From: Cellulomonas sp. SLBN-39
GTDB lineage: Bacteria > Actinomycetota > Actinomycetes > Actinomycetales > Cellulomonadaceae
DNA length: 64,000 nt
Assembly (NCBI RefSeq): GCF_006715865.1
Contig: NZ_VFOA01000001.1
Location: 2,170,001-2,234,000, forward strand
Direction of reading: 5' to 3'
How positions within the stretch are numbered: the first letter of the stretch is position 1; each line of letters opens with the position of its first letter. Made by a program: the position numbers and the translations under genes. This document shows, piece after piece, positions 32,007 through 40,417 of this stretch. The notes below the pieces were generated by a model that was not told where the DNA came from, made no database searches, and saw nothing but the letters and a program-made list of their open reading frames with translations.

Positions 32007-32990
32007 TCAGAGGTGGTTGCGGAGCCAGGTCAGCTGGCGGGTGAGCTGGAGGGCGTCGCCGCCGTCGTGGCCGTTCCACGGGTACACGACGATCTGCCGG
32101 TCGACGTCGGCGTCGACGCGCTCGCCCCACGCGTTGTACGCGGCGAAGACGGTCGACGGCGGGCAGATGGCGTCGCGGAGCCCGACGGAGAACAGCGTGG
32201 CGGCGCCGGCGCGGCGGGCCAGGTGCACGCCGTCGAGGTGCGCGAGCGTGCGCAGCACGCGGTCGGCGTCCTCGCGGCGGACGGACAGGTGGCGGGCGAT
32301 CTCGCCGTACGGGTCGGCGTCGGTGATCGCCAGGGCCCGCTCGACGTGGCACATGAGCGGCAGGTTGACCATCGCGGCGCGCACGTGCGGGTGCAGGCCG
32401 GCGACGGCGACGGCGAGTCCGCCGCCCTGCGACGTGCCGGACACCGCGACGCGCTCGGCGTCGACGCCCGGCAGGGTGCGTGCGGTGTCGACGGCGCGGA
32501 CGGCGTCGGTGACAAGGCGGGTCCAGTACGCGGTGGCGGGGTCGTCGATGCCGCGGGTGAGGAAGCCGGGCGTGGCCGGTCCGGAGCCGACGGGGTCGGG
32601 GGTGTCGCCGCCGGTGCCGTGCTGGGCGCCCTGGCCGCGGGTGTCCATGAGCAGGTGCGCGTACCCGGCGGCGGCCCACCACAGGCGTTCGTGCACCTGG
32701 CCGCGGCCCCGGCCGTAGCCGAGGTACTCCACGACCACGGGCAGCGGCTCGTCCCGGCCGGCGGGGCGCGTGAACCAGCCGCGCACCGGGTCGCCGCCGT
32801 GGCCGCTGAACGTCACGTCCCACGTGTCCACGAGCTCCAGCGCGGTGGTGACGCGGGCGGCGTGCGGGGGTGCGGCCGCGGCGCGGGCGGCGGCGAGGGT
32901 GCCGGACCAGAAGGCGTCCAGCCCCTCGGGCTCGGGCACGTGCGGGTGGTAGCGCTCGAGCTCGGCGAGCGGCAGGTCGACGAAGGGCAC
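32007..32990 (-). CDS. acetyl xylan esterase (AXE1/cephalosporin-C deacetylase family)
   Basis: A 327-residue alpha/beta hydrolase of the CE7 type. The nucleophile elbow is GTSQGG, with the family's DTRGQG segment upstream; GLRDAICPP carries the Asp and WNGHDGG the His of the triad. CE7 enzymes act in the cytoplasm on acetylated xylo-oligosaccharides, consistent with the lack of a signal peptide here. GTG at 32990 has a GGAG site. It is downstream of a LacI gene on the same strand (74-bp gap) and close to the GH3/ABC/GH39 cluster, so it is part of xylan use. Confidence 0.92.
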   Translation of the reverse strand: MPFVDLPLAELERYHPHVPEPEGLDAFWSGTLAAARAAAAPPHAARVTTALELVDTWDVTFSGHGGDPVRGWFTRPAGRDEPLPVVVEYLGYGRGRGQVHERLWWAAAGYAHLLMDTRGQGAQHGTGGDTPDPVGSGPATPGFLTRGIDDPATAYWTRLVTDAVRAVDTARTLPGVDAERVAVSGTSQGGGLAVAVAGLHPHVRAAMVNLPLMCHVERALAITDADPYGEIARHLSVRREDADRVLRTLAHLDGVHLARRAGAATLFSVGLRDAICPPSTVFAAYNAWGERVDADVDRQIVVYPWNGHDGGDALQLTRQLTWLRNHL

Positions 32991-33064
32991 GGCGGCTCCG
33001 TTGCGGGCGTGGTCGTCAGGGCGGACGGGTCGGGGCGGGCGGGGTGGTCGGACGGGCGGTGCCC

Positions 33065-34099
33065 TCAGGCCGGTGGGTCGGCGGGCGGGGCGGTGGACTC
33101 GCGCACCACCAGCTCGGTGGCCAGGTCGATGCGCGGGTTGGGCAGGGTCGCACCGCCGGCGAGGTCCAGGAGCATCTGCGTCGCGGTCGATGCCATCTCG
33201 CGCAGCGGCTGGCGCACGGTGGTCAGGGACGGGCCGAGCCACTGCGAGATCGGCAGGTCGTCGTAGCCGACGACGGACAGGTCCTCGGGGATGCGCAGGC
33301 CGGCCTCGCGGGCGGCGCGCATGACGCCGAGGGACTGCAGGTCGGACCCGGCGAAGATCGCGGTCGGGCGGTCGGGCAGCGCGAGCAGGTCGCGGGCGTG
33401 CCGGTACCCGCCGTTGACGGCGAAGTCGCCCCACCGCACCAGGTCGAGGTCCCACGGCACCCCGGCCTCCTCGAGCGCGGAGCGGTACCCGTCGACGCGC
33501 GCCCGGCTGCACAGCACGTCGTGCGGGCCGGACACGACGCCGATGCGCCGGTGCCCGAGCGCGAGCAGGTGCCGCACGGCGCTCAGGCCGCCGTTCCAGT
33601 TGTTCGAGCCCACGGTCGGCACGCCGGCGGGCGGCTCGCCCGCGGTGTCGACGACGACGAAGGGGATCGAGCGGGACTCGAGCTGGTGGCGCTGCGTCGC
33701 GTCGAGGGACGACAGCACGAGGATCACGCCGAGCGGCTTGCGGGCCAGGATGTCGTCGATGAGCTCCTGCGGCGGCCGGTGCGCACCCCCGAGCTCGGAC
33801 AGCACGACGCCGACGCGGTGCAGCGACGCGGTGTCCTCGACGCCCTTGATGACCTCCTGCGCCCACGCGGAGTCCAGCTCGTGGAACACGAGGTCGAGCA
33901 GCCCCGGGGCCTGCGAGACGCGGGCGCGGCGACGCCGGTAGCCGTGCTCTGCGAGCAGCGACTCGACGCGGGCGCGGGTGGCGGGCGCGACGTCGGTGCG
34001 CCCGTTGAGGACCTTCGAGACGGTCGGCACGGACACCCCGGCGAGCGTCGCGACCTGCGCGATCGTCACCTGCCGGGTCCCGTCGGTGGATGTGGCCAC
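33065..34099 (-). CDS. LacI-family regulator of the GH3-ABC cluster
   Basis: A 344-residue repressor with an N-terminal HTH (TIAQVATLAGVSVPTVSKVL), an unusual Arg-rich hinge (GYRRRRARVSQ) and a sugar-sensing domain ending GYDDLPISQWLGPSLTTVRQP. GTG at 34099 has GAGGAG four bases upstream. It is divergent from the GH3 gene and upstream of the acetyl xylan esterase gene. The perfect palindrome at 34303-34324, just after the GH3 promoter, is the likely target. The inducer should be an imported oligosaccharide of the cluster. Confidence 0.9.
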   Translation of the reverse strand: MATSTDGTRQVTIAQVATLAGVSVPTVSKVLNGRTDVAPATRARVESLLAEHGYRRRRARVSQAPGLLDLVFHELDSAWAQEVIKGVEDTASLHRVGVVLSELGGAHRPPQELIDDILARKPLGVILVLSSLDATQRHQLESRSIPFVVVDTAGEPPAGVPTVGSNNWNGGLSAVRHLLALGHRRIGVVSGPHDVLCSRARVDGYRSALEEAGVPWDLDLVRWGDFAVNGGYRHARDLLALPDRPTAIFAGSDLQSLGVMRAAREAGLRIPEDLSVVGYDDLPISQWLGPSLTTVRQPLREMASTATQMLLDLAGGATLPNPRIDLATELVVRESTAPPADPPA

Positions 34100-34260
34100 G
34101 CGTCTCCTCGCAGGCTGGCGGGCCGCCCGGTGCGACCGTCCGCAACTTTCGACGCCGACGCTAGCACCGATGCTGCCCGGTGGGGCGGGTGCGCGCGATG
34201 TCCGTCCGTCCGCGTCTTCCCGGCTGCCCGACCCCGCGGAAGGCGCTGTCACACGAAGGC

Positions 34261-34290
34261 TTGACGGGCTGGCGGCGGACTGCCTAACGT
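34261..34290 (+). promoter_or_regulatory. promoter of the GH3-ABC-GH39-GH42 operon
   Basis: TTGACG (34261-34266) and TAACGT (34285-34290) are separated by 18 bp, one of the best consensus matches in the window. Transcription should start near 34297, just before the operator. Confidence 0.7.
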
Positions 34291-34302
34291 GACCGCCACC
34301 AC

Positions 34303-34324
34303 CTTTCGGCAACGATGCCGAAAG
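34303..34324. promoter_or_regulatory. operator downstream of the GH3 promoter
   Basis: Two perfect 9-base arms, CTTTCGGCA and TGCCGAAAG, are separated by ACGA. The palindrome lies 12 bases after the -10 box, inside the mRNA leader, and 31 bases before the ATG. Confidence 0.75.
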
Positions 34325-34354
34325 TTTCCGACACCACGAGGATGTGGGACGTTC

Positions 34355-36715
34355 ATGGGGGCAGGACTGCACGGGTCCGCGGGCACGCTGGCCGAGGCGA
34401 CGGGCGACGCGCACCCGGGGCTCGCCGCCGAGCGGGCCGCCCGGGTCGACGCGCTCGTCGCGGCGATGACCCTCGACGAGAAGGCCGCCCAGCTCGTCGG
34501 GCTGTGGGTCGGCGCGGACGCCTCCGGCGGGGGTGTCGCCCCGCACCAGGCCGACATGACCGGGTCGGTGCCCGCCTGGTCCGACGTCATCGCCCACGGG
34601 CTCGGGCAGCTGACGCGGCCCTTCGGCACCGCGCCCGTCGCCCCCGTGCTGGCCGCGCGCTCGCTGGCCGCCTCGCAGCGCGAGATCGTCGCCGCCAGCC
34701 GGTTCGGCATCCCCGCGCAGGTCCACGAGGAGTGCCTGACCGGGTTCGCCGCCTGGCAGGCCACGACCTACCCGACGCCGCTGGCGTGGGGCGCGACCTT
34801 CGACCCCGACCTCGTCGAGGAGATGGCCGTGCGCATCGGCACGTCCATGCGCGCCGCCGGCGTGCACCAGGGGCTCGCGCCCGTCCTCGACGTCACGCGC
34901 GACTACCGCTGGGGCCGCACCGAGGAGACCATCGCCGAGGACCCGTACCTCGTCGGCACGGTCGGCGCGGCGTACGTGCGCGGCCTGGAGAGCACCGGCG
35001 TCGTCGCCACGCTCAAGCACTTCGCCGGGTACTCCGCCTCGCGCGCCGGGCGCAACCTCGCCCCCGTCTCGATGGGGCCGACCGAGCTGGCCGACGTGAT
35101 CCTGCCGCCGTTCGAGACGGCCCTGCGACACGGCGGCGCCCGCGCCGTCATGCACTCGTACGCCGAGATCGACGGCGTCCCCGCCGCGGCCGACCCGTGG
35201 CTGCTGACCGACCTCCTGCGCGACCGGTGGGGCTTCGAGGGGATCGTCGTCGCCGACTACTACGGCATCGCGTTCCTCCAGACCCTGCACGGCGTCGCCG
35301 GGTCGCGCGCCGACGCCGCCGGCCTGGCGCTCGCCGCCGGCGTCGACGTCGAGCTGCCGTCGCTCGACGCCTACGGCGCCCCGCTCGTCGCGGCGGTCCG
35401 TGCCGGCGACGTCGACGAGGCGCTCGTCGACCGGGCCCTGCACCGCGTCCTGACGCAGAAGGCCGCCCTCGGGCTGCTCGACCCGGGCTGGACGCCCGAG
35501 CCCGCCGACGTCGAGCAGCTCGTGCTCGACGACGCCGCCGGCCAGGACGTCGCGCTGCGGCTGGCGCGCGAGTCGCTCGTGCTCGTGGCCAACGACGGCG
35601 TGCTGCCGCTGGCCCCCGGCGCGCGCGTCGCGGTGGTCGGTCCGCTCGCCGACGCGGCCGACGCCATGCTCGGCTGCTACACGTTCCCTGCGCACGTCGG
35701 CAGCCACCACCCCGACGTCCCGCGCGGCGTGGACGTGCCCGGCGTCGCGAGCGAGCTGCGCCGCCTGCACGGCGAGGTCACCACGGCCCGCGGCTGCGAC
35801 GTCGACACCGATGACCGCTCGGGCTTCGCCGAGGCCGTCGAGGCCGCCCGCGGCGCCGACGTCGTGGTCGTCGCGGTCGGCGACCGGGCCGGGCTGTTCG
35901 GGCGCGGGACGTCCGGCGAGGGCTGCGACGTCACCGACCTGCGGCTGCCCGGCGTCCAGGAGGAGCTCGTCGACGCCGTGCTCGCCACCGGCACACCCGT
36001 CGTGGTGCTCCTGCTCACCGGGCGGCCCTACGCGGTCGGCGGGTTCGCGGACCGTGCCGCGGCGCTCGTGCAGGCGTTCTTCCCCGGCCAGCGCGGCGGC
36101 CAGGCGGTCGCGGAGGTGCTCACCGGGGCCGTGTCCCCGTCGGGCCGGCTCCCCGTCAGCCTCCCGCGGCACGCCTCGGGGCAGCCCGGCACCTACCTCA
36201 CCCAGCCCCTCGGGGCTCGGTCCGGGGTGTCGAACATCGACCCGACGCCCCTCCACGCCTTCGGGCACGGCCTGGCGTACACGTCGTTCGCGTGGGCCGA
36301 CGCCCGGGCGCTCGACGGCGACGTCTGGCCCGTCGACGGCACCACCCGGGTCGCGGTCGACGTCACCAACACCGGCGACCGCCCGGGCACCGAGGTCGTC
36401 CAGGTCTACCTGCACGACCCCGTCGCGAGCGTCGTGCGGCCCGTCGTCCGCCTCGTCGGGCACGCCCGGGTCGACCTCGCGCCCGGGCAGACCCGCACCG
36501 TCGAGGTCGAGGTGCACGCCGACCTCGCCTCGTTCACGCGCCGCGACGGCACCCGCGTCGTCGAGCCGGGCGACGTCGAGCTGCGTCTGGCCCGGCACAG
36601 CGCCGACGCCTCGCACACCGTGCCCCTGCGCATGACCGGGGCCGTCCGCGTCGTCGGCGACGGCCGGCACCTGCTGAGCACCACCCGCGTGCTCGACCCC
36701 ACCCGAGGGCGGTGA
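34355..36715 (+). CDS. GH3 glycoside hydrolase (beta-xylosidase/beta-glucosidase)
   Basis: A 786-residue retaining beta-glycosidase. The barrel domain has HEECLTGF, LAPVLDVTRDYRWGRTEET and TLKHFAGYSASRAG; the nucleophile is Asp301 in VVADYYG. An alpha/beta sandwich domain (VLVANDGVLPL, VAVGDRAGLFG, GEGCD) and a C-terminal fibronectin-like domain (FGHGLAYTSFAW, NTGDRPGTEVVQVYL) follow. ATG at 34355 is chosen over an upstream GTG that lies before the likely mRNA start region and operator. No signal peptide, so it should act on imported oligosaccharides. It is first in an operon with the ABC importer. Confidence 0.93.
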   Translation: MGAGLHGSAGTLAEATGDAHPGLAAERAARVDALVAAMTLDEKAAQLVGLWVGADASGGGVAPHQADMTGSVPAWSDVIAHGLGQLTRPFGTAPVAPVLAARSLAASQREIVAASRFGIPAQVHEECLTGFAAWQATTYPTPLAWGATFDPDLVEEMAVRIGTSMRAAGVHQGLAPVLDVTRDYRWGRTEETIAEDPYLVGTVGAAYVRGLESTGVVATLKHFAGYSASRAGRNLAPVSMGPTELADVILPPFETALRHGGARAVMHSYAEIDGVPAAADPWLLTDLLRDRWGFEGIVVADYYGIAFLQTLHGVAGSRADAAGLALAAGVDVELPSLDAYGAPLVAAVRAGDVDEALVDRALHRVLTQKAALGLLDPGWTPEPADVEQLVLDDAAGQDVALRLARESLVLVANDGVLPLAPGARVAVVGPLADAADAMLGCYTFPAHVGSHHPDVPRGVDVPGVASELRRLHGEVTTARGCDVDTDDRSGFAEAVEAARGADVVVVAVGDRAGLFGRGTSGEGCDVTDLRLPGVQEELVDAVLATGTPVVVLLLTGRPYAVGGFADRAAALVQAFFPGQRGGQAVAEVLTGAVSPSGRLPVSLPRHASGQPGTYLTQPLGARSGVSNIDPTPLHAFGHGLAYTSFAWADARALDGDVWPVDGTTRVAVDVTNTGDRPGTEVVQVYLHDPVASVVRPVVRLVGHARVDLAPGQTRTVEVEVHADLASFTRRDGTRVVEPGDVELRLARHSADASHTVPLRMTGAVRVVGDGRHLLSTTRVLDPTRGR

Positions 36716-36720
36716 GACCC

Positions 36721-37776
36721 ATGACCGTGCACGACCCCCTGCCCGTCGGGCAGCCGGCGGCCGGCTCGCCCGTGGCCGGCTCCGGCCCGGCAGCGGCGAC
36801 CGCGCTCGGCACCGTCGCCGGCGGCCCGCCGCGCGGCCCCGTCGACCGCGCCGCCCGGCGCCGCGCCGCCGGCAAGGTCACGTGGCGGCAGGCGCTGCGC
36901 CGCGACTGGCAGCTCTACACGCTGCTCGTGCTGCCCGTCGTGTTCTTCGCCGTGTTCCGGTACCTGCCGATGGCGGGCAACGTCATCGCGTTCCGCCGGT
37001 TCCGACCCGGCGGGTCGATCTTCGGCGAGGAGTGGGTGGGCCTGCACTACGTGCAGATGTTCATCGCCGACCCGGCGTTCTGGCAGGTGTTCCGCAACAC
37101 CCTCGTGCTCGGTGCGCTGTCGCTGCTCATCATCTTCCCGCTGCCCGTGGTGCTGGCCCTCATGCTCAACGAGCTGCGGTCCCGCCGGTTCAAGCGTGTG
37201 ATCCAGACGATCTCGTACCTGCCGCACTTCATGTCCGTCGTCATCGTCGCCGGGCTCGTCTTCCAGCTGACCGCGGTGCGCGGGTCGGTCAACCAGGCGA
37301 TCACCGCGCTCGGCGGCGAGGCCGTGCCGTTCATGCAGCTCGCCGAGTGGTTCCGCACCATCTACATCGGCTCGGAGGTCTGGCAGACCGTCGGGTGGGG
37401 CACGATCCTCTACCTCGCCGCGCTGACGACCATCGACCCGCAGCTGTACGAGGCCGCCCGCATCGACGGCGCCAACCGTTGGCGGCAGACGTGGCACGTC
37501 ACGCTGCCGGGGATCCGGCCCACGATGGTCGTGCTGCTCATCCTCAACATCGGCACGTTCATGGCCGTGGGCTTCGAGAAGATCCTGCTGCTGTACAACC
37601 CCCTGCTGTACCCGACGGCCGACGTGATCTCCACCTACCTGTACCGGGTCGGGATCCTCTCGTCGAACTTCTCCTACGCGACGGCCATCGGCCTCTTCGA
37701 GGCGCTCATCGGCCTGACGCTGATCCTGTCCGCCAACGCGATCTCGCGCCGAGCCGTGGGGACGAGCCTGTGGTGA
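36721..37776 (+). CDS. ABC sugar transporter permease (LplB/YteP type)
   Basis: A 351-residue inner-membrane permease. After a 50-residue Pro/Ala/Arg-rich cytoplasmic extension come six hydrophobic segments, the first being LYTLLVLPVVFFAVF. The EAA loop that docks the ATPase is EAARIDGANRWRQTWHVTLP. This branch takes up complex oligosaccharides such as pectin or xylan fragments. The start is five bases after the GH3 stop. No ATPase gene is in the cluster, so a shared MsmK-like ATPase elsewhere is assumed. Confidence 0.92.
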   Translation: MTVHDPLPVGQPAAGSPVAGSGPAAATALGTVAGGPPRGPVDRAARRRAAGKVTWRQALRRDWQLYTLLVLPVVFFAVFRYLPMAGNVIAFRRFRPGGSIFGEEWVGLHYVQMFIADPAFWQVFRNTLVLGALSLLIIFPLPVVLALMLNELRSRRFKRVIQTISYLPHFMSVVIVAGLVFQLTAVRGSVNQAITALGGEAVPFMQLAEWFRTIYIGSEVWQTVGWGTILYLAALTTIDPQLYEAARIDGANRWRQTWHVTLPGIRPTMVVLLILNIGTFMAVGFEKILLLYNPLLYPTADVISTYLYRVGILSSNFSYATAIGLFEALIGLTLILSANAISRRAVGTSLW

Positions 37777-38702
37777 CCACCGACAGCCCTGCCCGGACGG
37801 ACCGGCGCCCGGCCGCCACCGCGCCGCGCGTCGTCAAGGACTCCCGCGGGACCACCGTGTTCCGCGCCCTGAACGCCACCGCCCTCGTGCTGATCGCCGC
37901 GATCACGCTGTACCCCTTCGTCAACCTGGTCGCCCAGGCGTTCAGCTCCGAGGGGTACATCAACGCGGGCCAGGTCAACCTGTGGCCCAAGGGGTTCAAC
38001 ACCACGACGTTCCAGGTCGTCATGGCCGACCCCATGTTCTGGCGCAACTACCAGAACACCGTGGTCTACACCGTGGTGGCCACCGCGATCGCGATGGTGC
38101 TGACCACGACGTTCGCCTACGCGATCTCCAAGCACCACCTCAAGGGCCGGTCGGTGTTCATCGGCATCGCCGTGTTCACCATGTTCTTCAACGGCGGCCT
38201 CGTGCCCAACTACGTGCTCATCAACGAGCTGGGCCTGAAGAACACCCTGTGGGCGATCGTGCTGCCCAACGCCATCAGCGTCTTCAACCTGCTCGTCATG
38301 AAGTCGTTCTTCGAGAACTTCTCCACCGAGCTCGAGGAGGCCGCGGAGATCGACGGCCTGGGCACCTACGGCAAGCTCGCCCGGATCGTGCTGCCGCTGA
38401 GCAAGGCCGTGATCGCCACGATGGTGCTCTTCTACGCGGTGTCGTTCTGGAACTCGTGGTTCTCCGCGTTCCTCTACATGGACCGCGCCGAGCTGTACCC
38501 GGTGACCGTGTACCTGCGGAACCTGCTCGCCGCCGCCACCAGCCTCGACGCCATGGGCGGCGGCTCGGGGGAGTCCACGCAGATCGCCTCCAACGTCAAG
38601 GCCGTGACGATGCTGCTCACGGTCCTGCCGATCGTCTGCCTCTACCCCTTCATCCAGAAGTACTTCGTGTCGGGCGTGATGCTCGGCGCGGTCAAGCAGT
38701 GA
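37773..38702 (+). CDS. ABC sugar transporter permease (YtcP/LplC type)
   Basis: A 309-residue second permease. Membrane segments include ALVLIAAITLYPFVNLV and AVFTMFFNGGLVPNYVLI, the latter typical of the YtcP group. The EAA loop is EAAEIDGLGTYGKLARIVLP. GTG at 37773 overlaps the stop of the first permease (GTGA). It should form a heterodimer with the upstream protein. The solute-binding protein gene follows after 71 bp. Confidence 0.93.
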   Translation: MTTDSPARTDRRPAATAPRVVKDSRGTTVFRALNATALVLIAAITLYPFVNLVAQAFSSEGYINAGQVNLWPKGFNTTTFQVVMADPMFWRNYQNTVVYTVVATAIAMVLTTTFAYAISKHHLKGRSVFIGIAVFTMFFNGGLVPNYVLINELGLKNTLWAIVLPNAISVFNLLVMKSFFENFSTELEEAAEIDGLGTYGKLARIVLPLSKAVIATMVLFYAVSFWNSWFSAFLYMDRAELYPVTVYLRNLLAAATSLDAMGGGSGESTQIASNVKAVTMLLTVLPIVCLYPFIQKYFVSGVMLGAVKQ

Positions 38703-38773
38703 CGGGCCCGCGCCCGCACGACGCACCACCCGCACCACCCCCCACGGACGACGAGGTTCACGGAGGACCCACC

Positions 38774-40417
38774 ATGCGGACCACCCGGAAGTACGCGACG
38801 ACGGCCACGGCCGCGGCGCTCGTGCTGGCGCTCGCCGCCTGCTCCGGCGGGGGCGACGACGCCCCCGACGCGGACGAGATCGGCGACGTCGGCGCCATGG
38901 CCGACTACGGCGTCGGCACGACGTTCCGCGCCACGGAGCCGGTCGAGATCGGCCTGCTGTACCGCGACCACCCGAACTACCCCTTGCAGGAGGACTGGGA
39001 CTTCCTCACCAAGCTGGAGGAGAACCAGAACGTCACGTTCGACATCGTCAGCGCCCCGCTGGCCGAGTGGGACCAGCGCAAGGGACTGCTCATCGGTGCC
39101 GGCGACGCGCCCGACGTCATCTCCGTGACGTACCCGGGCCAGGAGGTCCAGTTCGTCGCGGGAGGGGCGATCCTGCCCGTCTCGGACTACCTGGAGCACA
39201 TGCCGAACCTCCAGCAGAAGATCAAGGACTGGGGCCTGGAGGCCGACCTCGACCAGCTGCGCCAGGAGGACGGCGAGTTCTACCTCCTGCCCGGGCTGCG
39301 CGAGTCCGTGCGGCCCATGTACACGTTCGCCGTGCGCTCCGACGTGTGGTCCGAGCTGGGCCTGAGCCTGGAGCCGGCGACGTTCGACGAGTTCGCCGAC
39401 GACCTGCGCACCGTCAAGGAGGCGTACCCCGACGCGTGGCCGCTGTCGGACCGGTGGTCCGCGAACGGACCCCTCGAGGCGACGCTCAACATGGCCGCGC
39501 CGAACTTCGGCACCGCGGCCGGGTGGGGCTACGGCGAGGGTCTGTGGTGGGACGAGGACGCCGGCGAGTACGTGTACACCGGCACCACGCCCGAGTACCG
39601 CGAGCTGCTGGAGTACTTCGCCGGCCTCGTCGAGGACGGGCTGCTCGACCCCGAGAGCCTCACGCAGGACGACGACCAGGCGATCCAGAAGCTCGGCTCG
39701 GGCCAGTCCATGGCCATCGGCGCCAACGACCAGGAGATCCTGCGGTACCGCACGACGTTCGAGGAGCTCGGCACCGACGCCGAGGTCGCGCTGCTCCGCG
39801 TCCCCGCCGGACCCGCCGGCGACCACCTGGCCGCGGGCGGGCGCCTCGTCTCGGGCCTCATGCTCTCGGCCGACCTCGCCGAGTCCGAGCACCTGCTCGC
39901 CACCCTCCAGCTGCTCGACTGGCTGTACTACTCCGACGAGGGCCTGGAGTTCGCCAAGTGGGGCGTCGAGGGCGAGACGTACACGAAGGCCGCCGACGGC
40001 ACCCGCACGCTCGCCGAGGACATCGACATCAACGGGCTCAACCCCGGCGCGCCGACGGTCCTCAACACCGATTACGGGTACCACAACGGCGTCTGGATGC
40101 TCGAGCACGGCTCCTCCGACGAGCTCGACCGGTCGATGCTGCGCCCCGAGGTGCTGGAGTTCCTCGACCAGATGGCCGGCAAGACGTCGCTGGAGTACGG
40201 CCCGCCGCGCCCCTTCGACGAGCTCGAGCGCGAGCAGGTCTCGCTGTGGCAGACCGCGCTGCGCGACCACGTCATGCAGAACACCGCCCGGTTCATCCTC
40301 GGCCAGCGGTCCTTCGACGAGTGGGACGCCTACGTCGCCGAGCTCGAGGGCATGAACCTGCAGCAGTACCTCGACGTCGCCAACGAGGCGCAGCAGCGCT
40401 ACGCCGACGCCGGATGA
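38774..40417 (+). CDS. ABC transporter solute-binding lipoprotein (LplA type)
   Basis: A 547-residue extracellular sugar-binding lipoprotein. The signal peptide ends in the lipobox LAACS (Cys about 23), followed by a Gly/Asp-rich linker. The length and segments such as DWDFLTKLEENQNV, LLIGAGDAPDVI and FYLLPGL match the large LplA/extracellular-binding family type 1. ATG at 38774 has a GGAGG site. It should capture oligosaccharides for the two permeases. The stop overlaps the GH39 start. Confidence 0.93.
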   Translation: MRTTRKYATTATAAALVLALAACSGGGDDAPDADEIGDVGAMADYGVGTTFRATEPVEIGLLYRDHPNYPLQEDWDFLTKLEENQNVTFDIVSAPLAEWDQRKGLLIGAGDAPDVISVTYPGQEVQFVAGGAILPVSDYLEHMPNLQQKIKDWGLEADLDQLRQEDGEFYLLPGLRESVRPMYTFAVRSDVWSELGLSLEPATFDEFADDLRTVKEAYPDAWPLSDRWSANGPLEATLNMAAPNFGTAAGWGYGEGLWWDEDAGEYVYTGTTPEYRELLEYFAGLVEDGLLDPESLTQDDDQAIQKLGSGQSMAIGANDQEILRYRTTFEELGTDAEVALLRVPAGPAGDHLAAGGRLVSGLMLSADLAESEHLLATLQLLDWLYYSDEGLEFAKWGVEGETYTKAADGTRTLAEDIDINGLNPGAPTVLNTDYGYHNGVWMLEHGSSDELDRSMLRPEVLEFLDQMAGKTSLEYGPPRPFDELEREQVSLWQTALRDHVMQNTARFILGQRSFDEWDAYVAELEGMNLQQYLDVANEAQQRYADAG

